Shown piece after piece: positions 36,001 through 46,315 of a DNA stretch of 64,000 nucleotides. Both the position numbers and the translations under genes were made by a program. Numbering within the stretch: position 1 is the first letter of the stretch; every line of letters starts with the position of its first letter. The stretch is taken from contig OX453275.1 of the NCBI GenBank assembly GCA_949710005.1, positions 10,117,519 through 10,181,518 on the forward strand, given 5' to 3'. The notes under the pieces are model-generated. The model saw nothing but the letters and a program-made list of their open reading frames with translations, had not been told where the DNA came from and did no database searches. This stretch comes from Ricordea florida (taxonomy: Eukaryota > Cnidaria > Anthozoa > Corallimorpharia > Ricordeidae).

Positions 36001-39000
36001 GGATCCAAAAAGAAATGCGTGAAGAACTTTCCTCATCAAAAAACAAACAAACAACAACAACAAAAAAATTGATAACAATAAAGTCAACAGACCTTAATTG
36101 AGAAAGTGCTACATCTGTTATGTTACTACAGTCTATTTGTCTGCGCAGCTAAGCTTCTAACTCTTGTTGAATGGTCGATTAATTCTGTGCGTATCTGGTA
36201 TCTTCTACTTGTTGCTCCAATTTTTTTGATCGTTCTCGCGATTGTCCAGATTGTTCTGATCTGGGGCACTAATTGTCGGATTGTATTGAACGGTAAAGCA
36301 CCATGTTGCCACTTGCGCACTGTGATCAAAACAACTCTCCATCCCGTAATACCCGCCGACTTCTCTGTCCACATGTTTGCGGAGTAAAATTGAAAATAAC
36401 CATAAATATCTAGTCCAGAATCCTTAGCATTTCTTCATTTTGGAGCTGCGCGAGAATCAGTAAGCTGCTGACGCATTTCATATTTCGATCGCTGTGAACA
36501 TGACCTAACCATGTGTGGGTGTGTTTCTCTTTCAGGGAACAAGTGTCTTGTCGCCATTGTATCCCATTGCCGTTGTATTGTTAGTGGTGTACGTGACCGC
36601 GAGAACCTCCTCGACAAACATCTTTCAACAACACCCATGTCTTTTTGTCCTGGCGTTTGGACTAGTGTGTTCAAAGATCACCACTAAGTTAGTGGTAAGT
36701 GCCGTGAAATGTGATGTTAGCGCTTGATTAACAAGCACGCCCCGATTAAAATTCTTTCCAAGCGCAGGGGAAAAATATTGTCAAAACAATGGATTACCAT
36801 GGGAGTCAGAAGTTCAATACGAATAAAAAATAACTTATTTCTTAACGGAGATTGGGAGCACTGCAAATCATTCCGAAACAAAATAGTCAGTCTAACGCGT
36901 CTAAGCAAGAAAAATTATTATGAACGTTACTTTGAAGAAAACATTAGCAACTCCAGGGAAACGTAGAGAGGTATAAACGACATTATCTCAAGAAAGGCAA
37001 AACTAGGTCAAAAACCAATTCACCGTCTTGTTAACGCCAACTCGGAATCGATATGTAACCCAAAGGAAATAAGTAATTCTCTTAACACGTTTTTGCAACT
37101 GTTAGACATAAATTGGCTTCATGTATACCTTCTCCGCCACTAGATCATGACTTAAGTATTTTTTTAGACCCGCCGATGGTACTTTTTATTTTGACTCGCA
37201 GAAGTTGAAGCTGAAAACAAATTGATGCCAGACAACAAAGCCTACGGACACTATTCATGTCCAGTCAGTATTTTGAAATTGTCTCGTCACATTAGTATTT
37301 CTCAACCCTTAGCTCAAATCTTCAATGTCTCAGTATCCACAGCCTCCTTCCCAGCTAAACTTAAAGTCGCTTAAGTCCTTCCGATTTTCAAATCAGGAGA
37401 TGAATCTAAGCCAGGAAAGTATAATTGAGCAATTTCCTTGCTATCTACTTTCAATAGAATATTTGAAAAACTGGTTTACAAAAGACTCATGAAGTTTGTT
37501 GACAAACACAATGTATTACAGCCATCTCAATATGGATTCCGCGGTAAGCATAGTACACACCACGCTACTCTTGAAATCGTAAAAGATATTCTTAGTAATT
37601 TTGATAAAGGCCAATTTGCTTGCTGTTTATTTATAGATTTAAAAAAGGCTTTCGACACGGTTAACTATGATATTCTTCTCTCTAAACTTGAACGCTATGG
37701 TTTCAGAGGAGTGGTTAATGGATTGGTTTAAGTCATATCTAATTGGTCGCAGACAGTATACCACTGTTGATGGTTATATATCTGATGCTAACCAAACCCT
37801 CTGCGGAGTTCCTCAAGGTTCCGTGCTGGGACCCTTGCTTTTTCTCTTGTTTATCAATGATTTATATAAATCTTCCAATAAGATTCATTTCTACTTGTTT
37901 GCCGATGATACTAGTGTGACTTATGCTAACGGTGATCTTAAAAAACTTGAAATTGAATCTAATGGAGAGCTTTCCAAAATGTGTACGTGGTTAACTGTTA
38001 ATATTAAACTAACCTTGAATGTCGAAAAATCTAACTATATCATCTTTCGTCCACGCCAAGAGACTCTTTTCTTTTATCCCAATATTAGAATAATAGATAA
38101 CAACTCAAACACCAGCCAACCTTTAGAAATGAGAAATTATATTAAATATCTTGGTATACTCATTGATGCGACTCTGTCATGGAAATGTCGTATGGATCAC
38201 ACTTGTCCAAAAATTAGTAAAACAATCGGGATTTCTGCCAAGCTCAGACATTTTGTTCCACGTCATGTACTTCTCTCCTTATATCGTTCTTTAATTTTAC
38301 CCTATCTGAACTATGGTATCTGCGCTTGGGGTTAATTAAGCTGCTGAAACACACCTTCATAAGCTTCTCATTCTCCAAACGAGAGCCCTTAGGCTAATGC
38401 TCTTCAGTAATCCAAGAGCTCATGCACTTCCAGAATTCTTAGAAACAAAACAGTTGCCGATATCATTCTTGTTTGAGTAAATGAGCCTTTAAATGTACGA
38501 CATTCATAATAATCTTGCTCCTAGCAACATTAAGAATATGCTCAAGAATTTGTCTTTTGTCCATAGTTACCGGACTAGATTTGTTTCTAACGAGAGTTAT
38601 GTTGAGCAAGCTAGAACGGAAAATATGAAAAAATTCTCTATCTCAGGTGCCCTGAATATCATTCCACTCTCCATCAAAATTTTGAATAAAAATCAATTTA
38701 AAAACGAACTAAAGAATAAACTTGTTGAAAGCTTTAAAAATAAAGACGATTACATAAGAATTTCTGGTAAACGAGTACAATTCACAAAATCATAACATTG
38801 TATGTTACTCTCAGTATTGACTATATAGTCCTCCTCCCCATATCATTCTGCCTATAAACCACACGACAAACTAGATTGCTTCTATGCTTGTTCTGTAGAG
38901 AGTATTAATTGTGACTTTTTAATTGTCTTTTCCTCTTGCCCGCCTCTAATCACCCTCGCTAATTGCGGGCAAAAGCTTTGTAATGTTAGAATTTCCGTTT

Positions 39001-41677
39001 AGATCTATTAAAGAAGGTTGAGTAGTCAGGTAGTCTTTTTTATGGAAATCGAACTTACTTTGCATACCCTGGGGACTTTCACACTATAAGTGGAACGATT
39101 TTTAAAAAGATACTAAATTGTGCAGCTTGTTGCTACTGATATTCACCAAATAAGTAGACAGCAATTCCCGCGATTTCTGATCGCTGTCCCATTCTTTTTT
39201 TCTAGCGGAAAAATCTCCACGGACACGTATATTATACGCACCTAAGAGCATAGATTTAGCTGGCTTTACCTGTTTAGATATTGTTGAGACTATACTATAT
39301 CCATATTACTTACTATGGGGTGATAGTCTTAAATTTACAGTCGCCAGCTTTAAGTGAGATTCAATAGTCAAACTAGTGAAGCACACCTCCTCACGAGAAA
39401 AAACCCCGGTCACCCATGATTAGTCCATTTAATTTCTTAAAAAGAGCTGGGCTCAAGTGGTTTTCTGGTGGACTGTGGGCATCAGCGTATGGGGCGGGGC
39501 GGGGATGGCTGGGGGGGCTGGGGGGGCTGCAGCCCCCCCTGTCGGAAAAAAAAATAGTATTATTCGGGCAAAACTGATGTACCGTTCGGGCAAAGACACA
39601 GTTAAAAATATTTTATTATTTAATATCTTGATTTATTTTGAACGCCCGTGCTCTCACGGCATGGCGAAGAAAACTTGACGTCACGAAAGAATCATCTTGT
39701 GCATCTGTGACCAACAAGTTTCATTCAGGCAAATTATGTTCAGCCCCCCCAACAAAATTTTTCCCGTACGCCGATGACTGTGGGGAAGGGACGATGTTCA
39801 TGTGTCTTGTGTGAAAGCATTTTTGTAATTATCTTTGCGAAGTTAAGCCAATTTGCTATAACTCACTTAGGAAGGTGCTTTACTGATCTTTTCAAATAGT
39901 CTATAGCCACGCCTTAGGAATGCAGCCATGTTGTACTTCGATTCTATTGGGTGCCACCTGTAATCCTTGTTTATCCTCGACCTTCCCGCCATAGTGGGAC
40001 CAGCAGAGTTTATTGCTTCAAGGGAAGTCCATTTTTTTCGCCTTGCAGATTAGTTGCATGGCGCGAAGTCCCGTAGAAGTTTTGGACGTTGCAATGATCG
40101 GTGGGTTGTTGCAGATTCTCAACAATTGTTATGGTTCACCCATAGATGAGTATCTTCTGTTGTGGTGTATGTTGGTAAGTATCTCAAAATTCCAAAAATA
40201 ATACCCTAGAGCATAACCTGAAATAAAGATAAGACTTCGTCTTTTGCCACTTGTGTGTTGATCGGTAAATGGACTTTTTTAATAATTTTGTATCACAGAG
40301 ACCAGTACTCATACAAAAATTGGAAATTGAGGATTTGAATCTCGCAGTATCGACCTGCTTCCAGCGTAGGCGCTTGGTTTAGCTCAGCTGGTAGAGCATG
40401 ACACCTGTATTCGCAAATCGCAGATTTCAATCCCGTTCCAGCCTGTTCCTTTTTCAGACTAAGGGTGCGTTTCTTTGGTATGATCCGGATTTGGATTTGT
40501 GATCCGAGATCACACGGATCATGGCGCATCAAAGGGACCGATGAATCCACTCTGGAGAAGGATTCATCGGTCCCTTTGATGCGCTATGGTCCGTGTGATC
40601 TCGGATCACAAATCCAAATCCGGATCATACGAAAGGAACGCACCGTAAATAATATTCATGAAAAACTCTCAACGCGTTGATTGACCAGGAGCACCTCAAA
40701 TAATTCCGAACAGAAAGTTGAAATTGAGTGCAGAAATTTGAAATGAAATTTTTGCATGTACATATTATTAACAAGTAATCAAATGATTGCTTGTGCGATT
40801 TTGTATAAGCAAGTACTCGTAAATTTTTCAAAGGCAACAAATTGTACTCGCCCTACAGGATCGTGCAATTTTTTCCAGTCTTTGAAAAATCTGCTTGTGC
40901 TCATTTATTCCAAATTGCACTCGAAACCATTTGATTACCTATTCAAATCGCCTGTGCTAAAACTTGCGCTAAAATTGCGGAATCAAATCAAATCAAATTA
41001 AAATTGAGGGTCGAACATCAATTATTCATTTGCGACTTTTGGCACTCGTGTGTCGCTCTAAAAGTGAACCGGCTTCCATTGAACAATTTTGTGTCCAAGA
41101 CCTTAGCACAGATATAGAACTTCACGAGCTGCAACTATAGAGAGGTAGACTGGCTATACTTAAGTGTGTCACGACAAAAGCTTAATTCTCAAAATGCCCT
41201 TCTTAAGACAGATAAAGGCAAGGAATTAGCTCGTTTATTGGATTAAATTTTGCTTGCAAATTTGTGTCGTTTGTGTCTTCAGTGACACACTAAAGGTGTG
41301 TCCACTATTCATTTGATAGTAAAATTATCGAGTTTTATACGTGAAGCCCGTTGAATTTAAACCCATTCATACATTCAATTTGCTCAACGGTGAAAATCAA
41401 CCGTAACACTGAAGACAATTAGTTAAGTTGCCCCCAGAAAGCAAATTTTTTCCTTGCGAATTTATTGATAATTAGGTCTCCTGTGCGACCTTAAGAAGGT
41501 AAGAAATTACAATGTAATGGCTCTCTCAGCTCTTTTTTCTTTTTTGCTCTATTTCAGGGTCATGTCATTATCGAACAGTTGCGCTACAATCTCGCCATGG
41601 GTTACCAAATGTGTCGCTACTTTGACATCAAATGCTTTTCCGTGACGAAGATGAAAATTCCTGCTAAAGTCAAATAG
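24016..41677 (+). CDS. CEPT1: Choline/ethanolamine phosphotransferase (CEPT1/CHPT1-like)
   Basis: Seven exons: 24016-24240, 30560-30849, 32874-32958, 34821-34952, 36536-36694, 40049-40174 and 41558-41677. All have GT/AG borders and consistent phase, giving 378 residues and a TAG stop. Family proteins are about 390-416 aa. The enzyme transfers phosphocholine or phosphoethanolamine from CDP-alcohol to diacylglycerol in ER/Golgi membranes (last Kennedy-pathway step). Matching segments include [61 protein letters not shown] and [10 protein letters not shown], with many hydrophobic helices. The CDP-alcohol signature D-x2-D-G-x2-A-R-x8-G-x3-D-x3-D (about residues 93-118) reads DAIDGKQAL at the AR position and [11 protein letters not shown] at the G position. 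The four aspartates are kept, but R is L and G is V. CEPT1 and CHPT1 cannot be told apart by eye. The start is the first ATG of exon 1; the upstream frame extension begins with GTG. Confidence 0.88.
26361..26542. mobile_element. Palindromic 182-bp MITE, copy 1
   Basis: A near-complete palindrome. The left half GGTGCGTTGTTTTGGTATGA, GGATTTGTGATTCGAGATCA and CCGATGAATCC is mirrored on the right to CGCACC. A second copy lies at 40464-40644 with the same arms. No ORF. Confidence 0.8.
27465..27790. mobile_element. Inverted-repeat element (about 325 bp)
   Basis: The left end has AAAAGTTACAATTCATCGAC, then ATATTTCGACACTCC and GTGTCTTCTTC. The right end mirrors it with GAAGAAGACACCAGACG, GTCGAAACGTCGGGTCGGTG and AATTGTGACTTTTT. 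The interior is unrelated and has no domain-bearing ORF. Edges are approximate. Confidence 0.5.
28138..28420 (+). mobile_element. tRNA-derived SINE with 10-bp target duplication
   Basis: The direct repeat AATGGCGGCG flanks it at 28128-28137 and 28421-28430. The head has pol III box A (TAGTATAGTGGTTAGTGT) and box B (GGAGTTCGAGCCC). The body contains the tract ACGAGAAACTTTACTCCACA, then CCAGGTGTATAAATGGGTAC and CTGCGATGGACTGGCAT, a central domain widely shared by cnidarian and other invertebrate SINEs. No long A tail is visible. Confidence 0.8.
28958..30512. mobile_element. Palindromic TIR element, split by a nested insertion
   Basis: The ends TAGACCTATTCGGCTAACTC (28958) and GAGTTAGCCGAATAGGTCTA (ending 30512) are inverted, and the match continues through GTTGTACCCAA. 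The left arm breaks off at 28991 and resumes at 30135 with TAGGCCCTTTGCAGCT, exactly as predicted from the right arm (AGCTGCAAAGGGCCTATTGG). The arms continue through CACGTGAC and ATGCCAGAAATGGAAAGAGC. The central part includes a GCTGGAGAGCAAG hairpin. Without the insertion the element is about 412 bp. Confidence 0.75.
28992..30134. mobile_element. TIR element nested in the palindromic element
   Basis: The left end TTCAAATCTCCCGGGAATAA is imperfectly mirrored by the right end TTATTCCCAAAGGGTTTGAA. It is about 1143 bp. The short ORFs inside have no recognisable transposase domain, so it is probably non-autonomous. Target duplication is ambiguous (AT or AAT). The boundary is fixed by the uninterrupted right arm of the host element. 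Confidence 0.65.
31672..32583. mobile_element. Harbinger-like TIR element, 912 bp
   Basis: TAA flanks both sides (31669-31671 and 32584-32586). The ends AGCATGGTTCACAC and GTGTGAACCAGGCC are inverted. Both sub-terminal regions are full of GACATAACGACATAATG-type words and their complements. It contains a short ORF (32232-32459, minus) described separately. It is most likely a deletion derivative. Confidence 0.7.
32232..32459 (-). CDS. Short Arg-rich ORF, possible remnant of a Harbinger transposase exon
   Basis: A 75-residue ORF starting [17 protein letters not shown] followed by a run of arginines. Harbinger transposases of animals often begin with a short hydrophobic stretch followed by an Arg run, so this may be the first exon left in an internally deleted element. 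No catalytic part is present. The Arg run coincides with the DNA palindrome CGACGACGGCGTCGTCG, so coding potential is uncertain. Confidence 0.35.
   Translation of the reverse strand: MEYETIAAFGIILLLFLRRRRRRRQQREKKMLEEKSGYVQSFSKKLEEHTASTTTLSENPSLGDREYYFRCMLLI
33215..33356. mobile_element. Palindromic MITE (142 bp)
   Basis: The left arm AATTCGTGGTAGGCCACCAT, then GTTTACAGGGGTATACAAGG, is mirrored on the right by CCTTGTATACCCCCGTAAAC and GGTTGCCTACCATGAATT. No ORF beyond shadows of the palindrome. Confidence 0.7.
34478..34627. mobile_element. Palindromic MITE (about 150 bp)
   Basis: The left arm AATAAAACAATTATT, TTGTGATATCCAGAATAACC and GGGTTATCAG is mirrored by CTGATAACCCC, GATTATTCTGGATATCACAA and AATAATTGTTTATT. 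Confidence 0.7.
34953..36535 (+). other. CEPT1-like intron 4
   Basis: Donor GTATGT, acceptor CTTTCAG. I see no gene or clear repeat. The hydrophobic ORF at 36106-36387 has no supporting features. Confidence 0.5.
36695..40048 (+). other. CEPT1-like intron 5 containing a LINE
   Basis: Donor GTAAGT, acceptor CCTTGCAG. A degenerate non-LTR retrotransposon occupies roughly 36715-39025. After it come a G-rich then C-rich tract (about 39490-39540) and unremarkable sequence. Confidence 0.6.
36715..39025 (+). pseudogene. Degenerate LINE reverse transcriptase (CR1/L2-like)
   Basis: Reverse-transcriptase blocks in order: [13 protein letters not shown] and [15 protein letters not shown] (about 37450-37580), [20 protein letters not shown] (37630-37690), [20 protein letters not shown] (about 37806-37865), the catalytic FADDTSVTY (about 37898-37925), [13 protein letters not shown], and a late LNYGICAWG ending at a stop at 38333-38335. 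The upstream part (36724-36963) encodes the linker before the RT ([12 protein letters not shown] and following). Stops and frame changes occur at about 36964, between 37100 and 37438, near 37729 and after 38333. The endonuclease domain is missing, so the copy is 5'-truncated. The CR1/L2 clade is suggested by the overall motif style and is not certain. Confidence 0.8.
40372..40442 (+). other. tRNA-like sequence (SINE head or tRNA pseudogene)
   Basis: A strong D-arm/box A (TAGCTCAGCTGGTAGAGCA) and a weak box B (GATTTCAATCCC) at tRNA-like spacing. The acceptor and anticodon stems do not pair well, and no anticodon can be assigned with confidence. Likely a tRNA-derived retroposon, not a working tRNA gene. 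Confidence 0.5.
40464..40644. mobile_element. Palindromic 182-bp MITE, copy 2
   Basis: 181 bp, better preserved than copy 1 at 26361-26542. The left arm GGTGCGTTTCTTTGGTATGA, GATCCGAGATCACACGGATC and GGGACCGATGAATCC is mirrored almost perfectly on the right. Confidence 0.8.
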
Positions 41678-41916
41678 GAAACATGCTGCCTTATGAGGAG
41701 ACCCTTGACCGATCAAGCAATGGCCTTTTTGCTGTTTTAGGCTGCGTTCACACTGTAACTGATCCACTTTGGATCCGGTATAAAATTTGCACGGATAGAC
41801 TTTCCTTTTACACTGTAGCTGCTCACCGAACAGATTTTGTACGTCCTGTCCGTGCAAGTCAATTGAGTATCTGCTTCAGGGACAGATAAAGTTTTCTATC
41901 CGTAATTATACAACTA

Positions 41917-42206
41917 CAGTCGAACCTCGATTATCCGGACATCGATTATCCGGACTTTTCGATTATCCGGACTTTTTCTCTGGTCCCATTTTTTCATGAA
42001 TATTAATGACCTTAGATGTTAAGAACTTTAGGAGGTAAAAAAATTCAGAAATTATGTTAAGTCAGGAAAATTGCGTTTAAAACAGCGCATTACATGCGCA
42101 TTATCTTTATTTCTTTTGTTTACATTGTCTCATTAATATTCATATTTTCGATTATCCGGACTATTTACCCTAGTCCCACCGAGTCCGGATAATCGAGGTT
42201 CGACTG
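41917..42206. mobile_element. pogo/Tigger-like MITE (290 bp)
   Basis: Flanked by TA on both sides (41915-41916, 42207-42208). The ends CAGTCGAACCTCGATTATCC and GGATAATCGAGGTTCGACTG are inverted repeats. Sub-terminal TCGATTATCCGGAC units are repeated. No ORF. Confidence 0.75.
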
Positions 42207-42307
42207 TACCTCTAAATCCAATATTGGCAACTGTCCAATCTTTCTTAAATTGGACACCTATCCAATTTAAGAAAAATTGGACAGTTGCCAATATTGGATT
42301 TATAGGT
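42207..42307. repeat. Palindrome abutting the pogo-like MITE
   Basis: TACCTCTAAATCCAATATTG, CAACTGTCCAAT and TTAAATTGGA are mirrored by TCCAATTTAA, ATTGGACAGTTG and CAATATTGGATTTATAGGTA. TCCAATTT-type words recur again to about 42440. Confidence 0.6.
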
Positions 42308-45300
42308 AGCCATATTATTAACAAATAACAGGACTCCATGCTTGTCCAATTAAGATAATGTTGGATTCGAAAATTCCTTGGAACACCAAATTGGATTCGG
42401 CCTGCGGCCTTGTCCAATTTTGGTGTTCCTCTGAATTTTCTCATCCAATATTTTCTTATATATACTAACGGTCTCAAGTTGTACCGACACAGTGTGAACA
42501 CGGAAGTTAAGTGTCGTTTTCTTACCTGGGCGCCATATTTAAAAAGAAATTTCGTGCATTCTGCTAATGGGTTAAATGACGAAAACACTTAACCGTTCTC
42601 TTTTTACGATTGAAGACCGCTACAATATAAACACGTGAACACACGAAAACCGCCTCAATGTGGACAGGTGTGAAACTGTACCGGTAGAGTGGTCTAGAGT
42701 GTGAACACAGCCTGACTACACATTACATGGAAAACATGAATATGTCTTCCAGATCAATTCTTTGTGTGTGATGGTAATTTCTGCTGGATTTTCTTAAGGG
42801 AAGTTCTCGTCTTGATTTTTCGATTTCAAATTTGTTTTGGGTTCTCCGATTCTGTGATTATGTGCTAGTCAAGTCATTTTATTAGCCTAACTTCAGTTAT
42901 GTATGTCGGTGCGTTTTTGCCGCCACGTACTTTTCGCTCAAGCTGTGGTGACTGACAGTATTACGTGACACTTGTTGCGTGACAGTAGCCCCAAATTTTG
43001 CCAATGCTTACTTAGTAGACAGTTGGTTTCTCGTCGTTTAAATTAATCACATCTAATCGTGTATGTCTTTTCTTGGCTTTTAGTTTAGTTCCTTGATTTA
43101 CCACCTCTAAGCAGTTTTCATTGAAAACAAAAGCAGTTATTATGCCATGATCAGGTGGATGGCACGTTTTCGAGTTTGCGCCAATCTTCGAGTTTTTTTA
43201 TTGGAATATCCTTTAATTCAGTTCACCTTGACTGTCAGTGAACGGAGGCGCTCAATCTAGCATGCATGTGTTACAGAAACATTTCAGCTATAAATTACGT
43301 TTGCCATTTTAGATTGTTTGGAGCCGGAAAATTTTCTTGGCAATTTACGATTTTACTTTTTTTTTATTGATACTTGCGGTTTTCAGCAGTATTTAGTTGG
43401 TCAAGTTTGTTTGAGTACACGGTTGGTCTTCAGATTGTGCAGTTAGGAATACAAACGGGGGTGAAATAACTGCTTTTGCTCAATTGCTTAGAGTTATACC
43501 TGTAAGGCCTTAAAACGAAACATTTGCTTGGCCGAATAGTCGGCTAAATTGGTTTCCTTTTACACTTATTCCTTGCACGACTTTTTGGGAATGGCAGGAG
43601 ACCTTAGGAGGTGTTTTCGTGATACTGGGACGACTTTCAACCCGGCACCAGTTCACTCCGGATCCGTACTGTGACTCTGTATTCGTTTACATAATACCAA
43701 CAGAAAAAAAGTCATTTCTGACTGACTCATACCGGATAGTCTACCCCGGTGTTTATGCCGGAGCGAAAATCTCGTTTCGGTACGAAATCTCGCACCTGCA
43801 TCATGTAAACGAAAACCGACCACTCGGCATTTAAGTCTACTGAAACGGGTAGCGCATGCGTCATGTAAGTCGATTGCATCAATGAATTATCACTTGCGTG
43901 CAATAGTCATCATGTAAAAACGAAATCTCGGGCTGAGGCAAGCTTTCTTCTATAAACATCCCATAATATATCGCTAAACGTTACGTTTCTACGGCATTAG
44001 CCCTTTCGCTGCCAGATGCGATCAATATGCAACTTGTAGTTTCAATATCAATACAGTACAAAGAAAATGGATGGAGAAAATTGGGAACGTGACCATCCTG
44101 AGATTAATGAGTTGATTTAACACCCAAGTCTCTCAAGAGAGTTGCTGGTCAGATCTTGAGAGTGGAAGGGTCAACCTTACCATAGTGAGTTTCGTTTGGT
44201 AAAGCTAGATGACAGGGGCCCAGCTAGGATTTTCAAAGGAGGGAGGTGGGGGGACGGTGGTCACACTGTGTCACACCCAGGTTACTTGCCAGATTGGCAT
44301 GTAGATATCCACGCTGTGTTTTACTGAGTAAAAAAATGCAAATGGGGTATGTAACTATCTAGCATTGGAAAAGATTTATTGCATGTTGATTCTTCGGATT
44401 CGTGTTTTCGCCACCTGAATTGATAAAACAATTATCTCACAAGGCGGGAGGACACGGGCACCCGACCACCCCCCCCCCCCCCATAGCTACGCCTCTGGAT
44501 GAGTATCAGTTAAGATGGCCAATTTACTTCACTGGAAGTGTACAGTTAACCAAAAACAACATTTTTGATACAGCTGAACACACGTAACTTCCATGCTGCG
44601 ATTCTAAAATTACTCAAGTGTTGAATAAAAATATTGAATAAAATGTAAAAACTGTTTAATATTTCTGGTCATAGGGATTTAGAAAAAAAACGCACAGAGC
44701 CTCGATCCCAGTACTTATGGAGCATGCATACAGCAAGCAAACCTCTCGGCAGCCCCTTAGTTTCTTATACTCAGCAGTGTAAAATAGAGGATATTACATG
44801 GCCATGATGGCCTCGCGGAGATACAGAATTTCTCTTCGAGAAATCTGCACTGCGCGCGGCCCCTTAGCCCCTTATTCTGGGCAAGGGACAAAAATGAAAA
44901 ATTATACATGCAAATCTTTCAATTTCTCTTGCCAAGCCCAGTACATAAAAGCTCTTTCTTTACCCAGCAATCGGACCCGGCAGTCTGACTCGGCTCAGTG
45001 ACAGTCACATTCATAGGCAGGAAAAACTAGCTTAGAGCTAAGAAAGACCATTGAATTTTTAGATCGGTAGAGTAGCGAGGTGAGATAGCCTAAGGGAAGG
45101 TAAGGTTCGTTTGTCAAGTGCTCTTGTTCTCTAGGAAAAAAACTACAACCCTGGCAACTCTATTAGTCATTTGCTCTCTCAAAGCGATTCATTCAAGTTT
45201 TTGAAATGTTTTGAAACAAAAAAATGTTTTTTGTCCTCACAACTGAACTTGAAACCATTCGCATGGGTGCTTAAAATTCACGAATAACAGAATCTGCGAA

Positions 45301-45432
45301 CAAAAACTTAGAATAAGGAAAACGCCATTTAAGAAGCGTGCAAGGTTACGTTCGAAAGAAGGCTTTCATATGTTAACAGTACACACAACTCTCGAAACAA
45401 ATGTGAAATGAAGCTCCGTGCTTCTTGCCGTT

Positions 45433-45836
45433 AGAGAGAGAGATAAATACGGTTCTGGGACACAGAGATTTGTCTAGGTAATTTTCTGATTAAGTTTCTG
45501 ATTAAGTTTTAAAAATAGCAGCAAATTGAACCAGAGATTTGTCTAGGTAATTTTCTGATTAAGTTTCTGATTAAGTTTTAAAAATAGCAGCAAATTGAAC
45601 CAGAGATTTGTCTAGGTAATTTTCTAAAGTTTCTGATTAAGTTTTAAGACTAGTTTTAAAATTGAACTAGATTTATACAGAAATATTTATAGGATAAACG
45701 GGTAAAGGAGCCTTTTGTAATGACTATACGAAGCCTTATTAAAAGAGCTTAATTTGTTGATATTAAAAAAAATAAAAAAATGATTTAAAAAGAAGAATTA
45801 AAGTTAAAAATAACAAATGGATCAATTAAATAATTT
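45433..45836 (+). repeat. Polinton left terminal inverted repeat
   Basis: Matches the complement of 60405-60743. The repeat runs inwards through the promoter-like motif and through the first 20 bases of the 155-aa gene. It carries three 69-bp tandem subrepeats (starting at 45464, 45533 and 45602, the last incomplete), one more than the right end, which explains the length difference. Confidence 0.9.
45783..45792 (+). promoter_or_regulatory. Promoter-like motif, left TIR (ATTTAAAAAG)
   Basis: Ends 24 bases before ATG 45817 of the 155-aa gene. Identical in the right TIR upstream of the polymerase gene. Confidence 0.55.
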
Positions 45837-46284
45837 ATATAATTGTGAACTTAAAATAATTGCAAAAGAGTTAAAAATAAAAGGAAGATCAAAAATGAGT
45901 AAAAAAGATTTTATTAATGAATTTAATGAATATAAAGAGGAGGAAATTCTTAATTTAATTGAAAAAGTTACTGCTAATAGCATTTATATTTGTATTCATG
46001 AAAAAATTAAGTATGTTTGTAAAGAATGTTCTGGATCATTAATATGCAAACACAATAAATATAAGTATGTTTGTAAAGAATGCGGTGGATCACAAATATG
46101 CAAACACAATAACTATAAGTATCGTTGTAAAGAATGTGGCGGGGCACAAATATGTGAACATGGTAAACAAAAACAACAATGTAAGGAATGCGGTGGATCA
46201 CAAATATGCGAGCATGGAAAACAAAAAAACTCTTGTAAGGAATGTAGAATAAAATTAAAAATGAATTATGATTTAAAGATATAA
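45817..46284 (+). CDS. Polinton protein with SAP-like start and five Cys/His repeats
   Basis: 155 aa. Residues 1-45 resemble a SAP/Rho-N-like helical motif (ELKIIAKELKIKGRSKMSKK). From about residue 54 there are five 18-residue repeats of the form ICKHNKYKYVCKECGGSQ, each with C-x-H-x7-C-x2-C, a likely zinc-binding unit. Similar CKECGG repeats are known from giant viruses and Polintons, but their function is not established. The first seven residues (MDQLNNL) and the upstream region are shared with the polymerase gene because both starts lie in the TIR. It could bind DNA; that is inference. Confidence 0.7.
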   Translation: MDQLNNLYNCELKIIAKELKIKGRSKMSKKDFINEFNEYKEEEILNLIEKVTANSIYICIHEKIKYVCKECSGSLICKHNKYKYVCKECGGSQICKHNNYKYRCKECGGAQICEHGKQKQQCKECGGSQICEHGKQKNSCKECRIKLKMNYDLKI

Positions 46285-46315
46285 AATAAAATAAGGCCAA
46301 CAAGAGAAAATTATT

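Larger units (their letters stand above)
40175..41557 (+). other. CEPT1-like intron 6
   Basis: Donor GTAAGT, acceptor TTTCAG. Contains a tRNA-like sequence (40372-40442) and a palindromic MITE (40464-40644); the rest is unassigned. Confidence 0.6.
41678..45432. other. Intergenic region between CEPT1-like gene and the Polinton
   Basis: No gene supported. It presumably begins with the CEPT1-like 3' UTR. It contains a pogo-like MITE (41917-42206), an adjoining palindrome (42207-42307), a poly-C run near 44468-44483 and otherwise unassigned AT-rich DNA. Confidence 0.5.

Noticed and set aside
36106-36387. Hydrophobic 93-aa ORF as a gene
   Set aside because: Lies inside CEPT1-like intron 4, with no homologous motif or splice context; hydrophobicity fits T-rich sequence.
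40372-40442. Functional tRNA gene
   Set aside because: Box A is good, but the acceptor and anticodon stems do not pair and box B is degenerate; kept as a tRNA-like retroposon head.
46007-46303. 98-aa ORF opposite the Cys/His repeat gene
   Set aside because: Its repeats are the antisense reading of the 54-base repeat unit.
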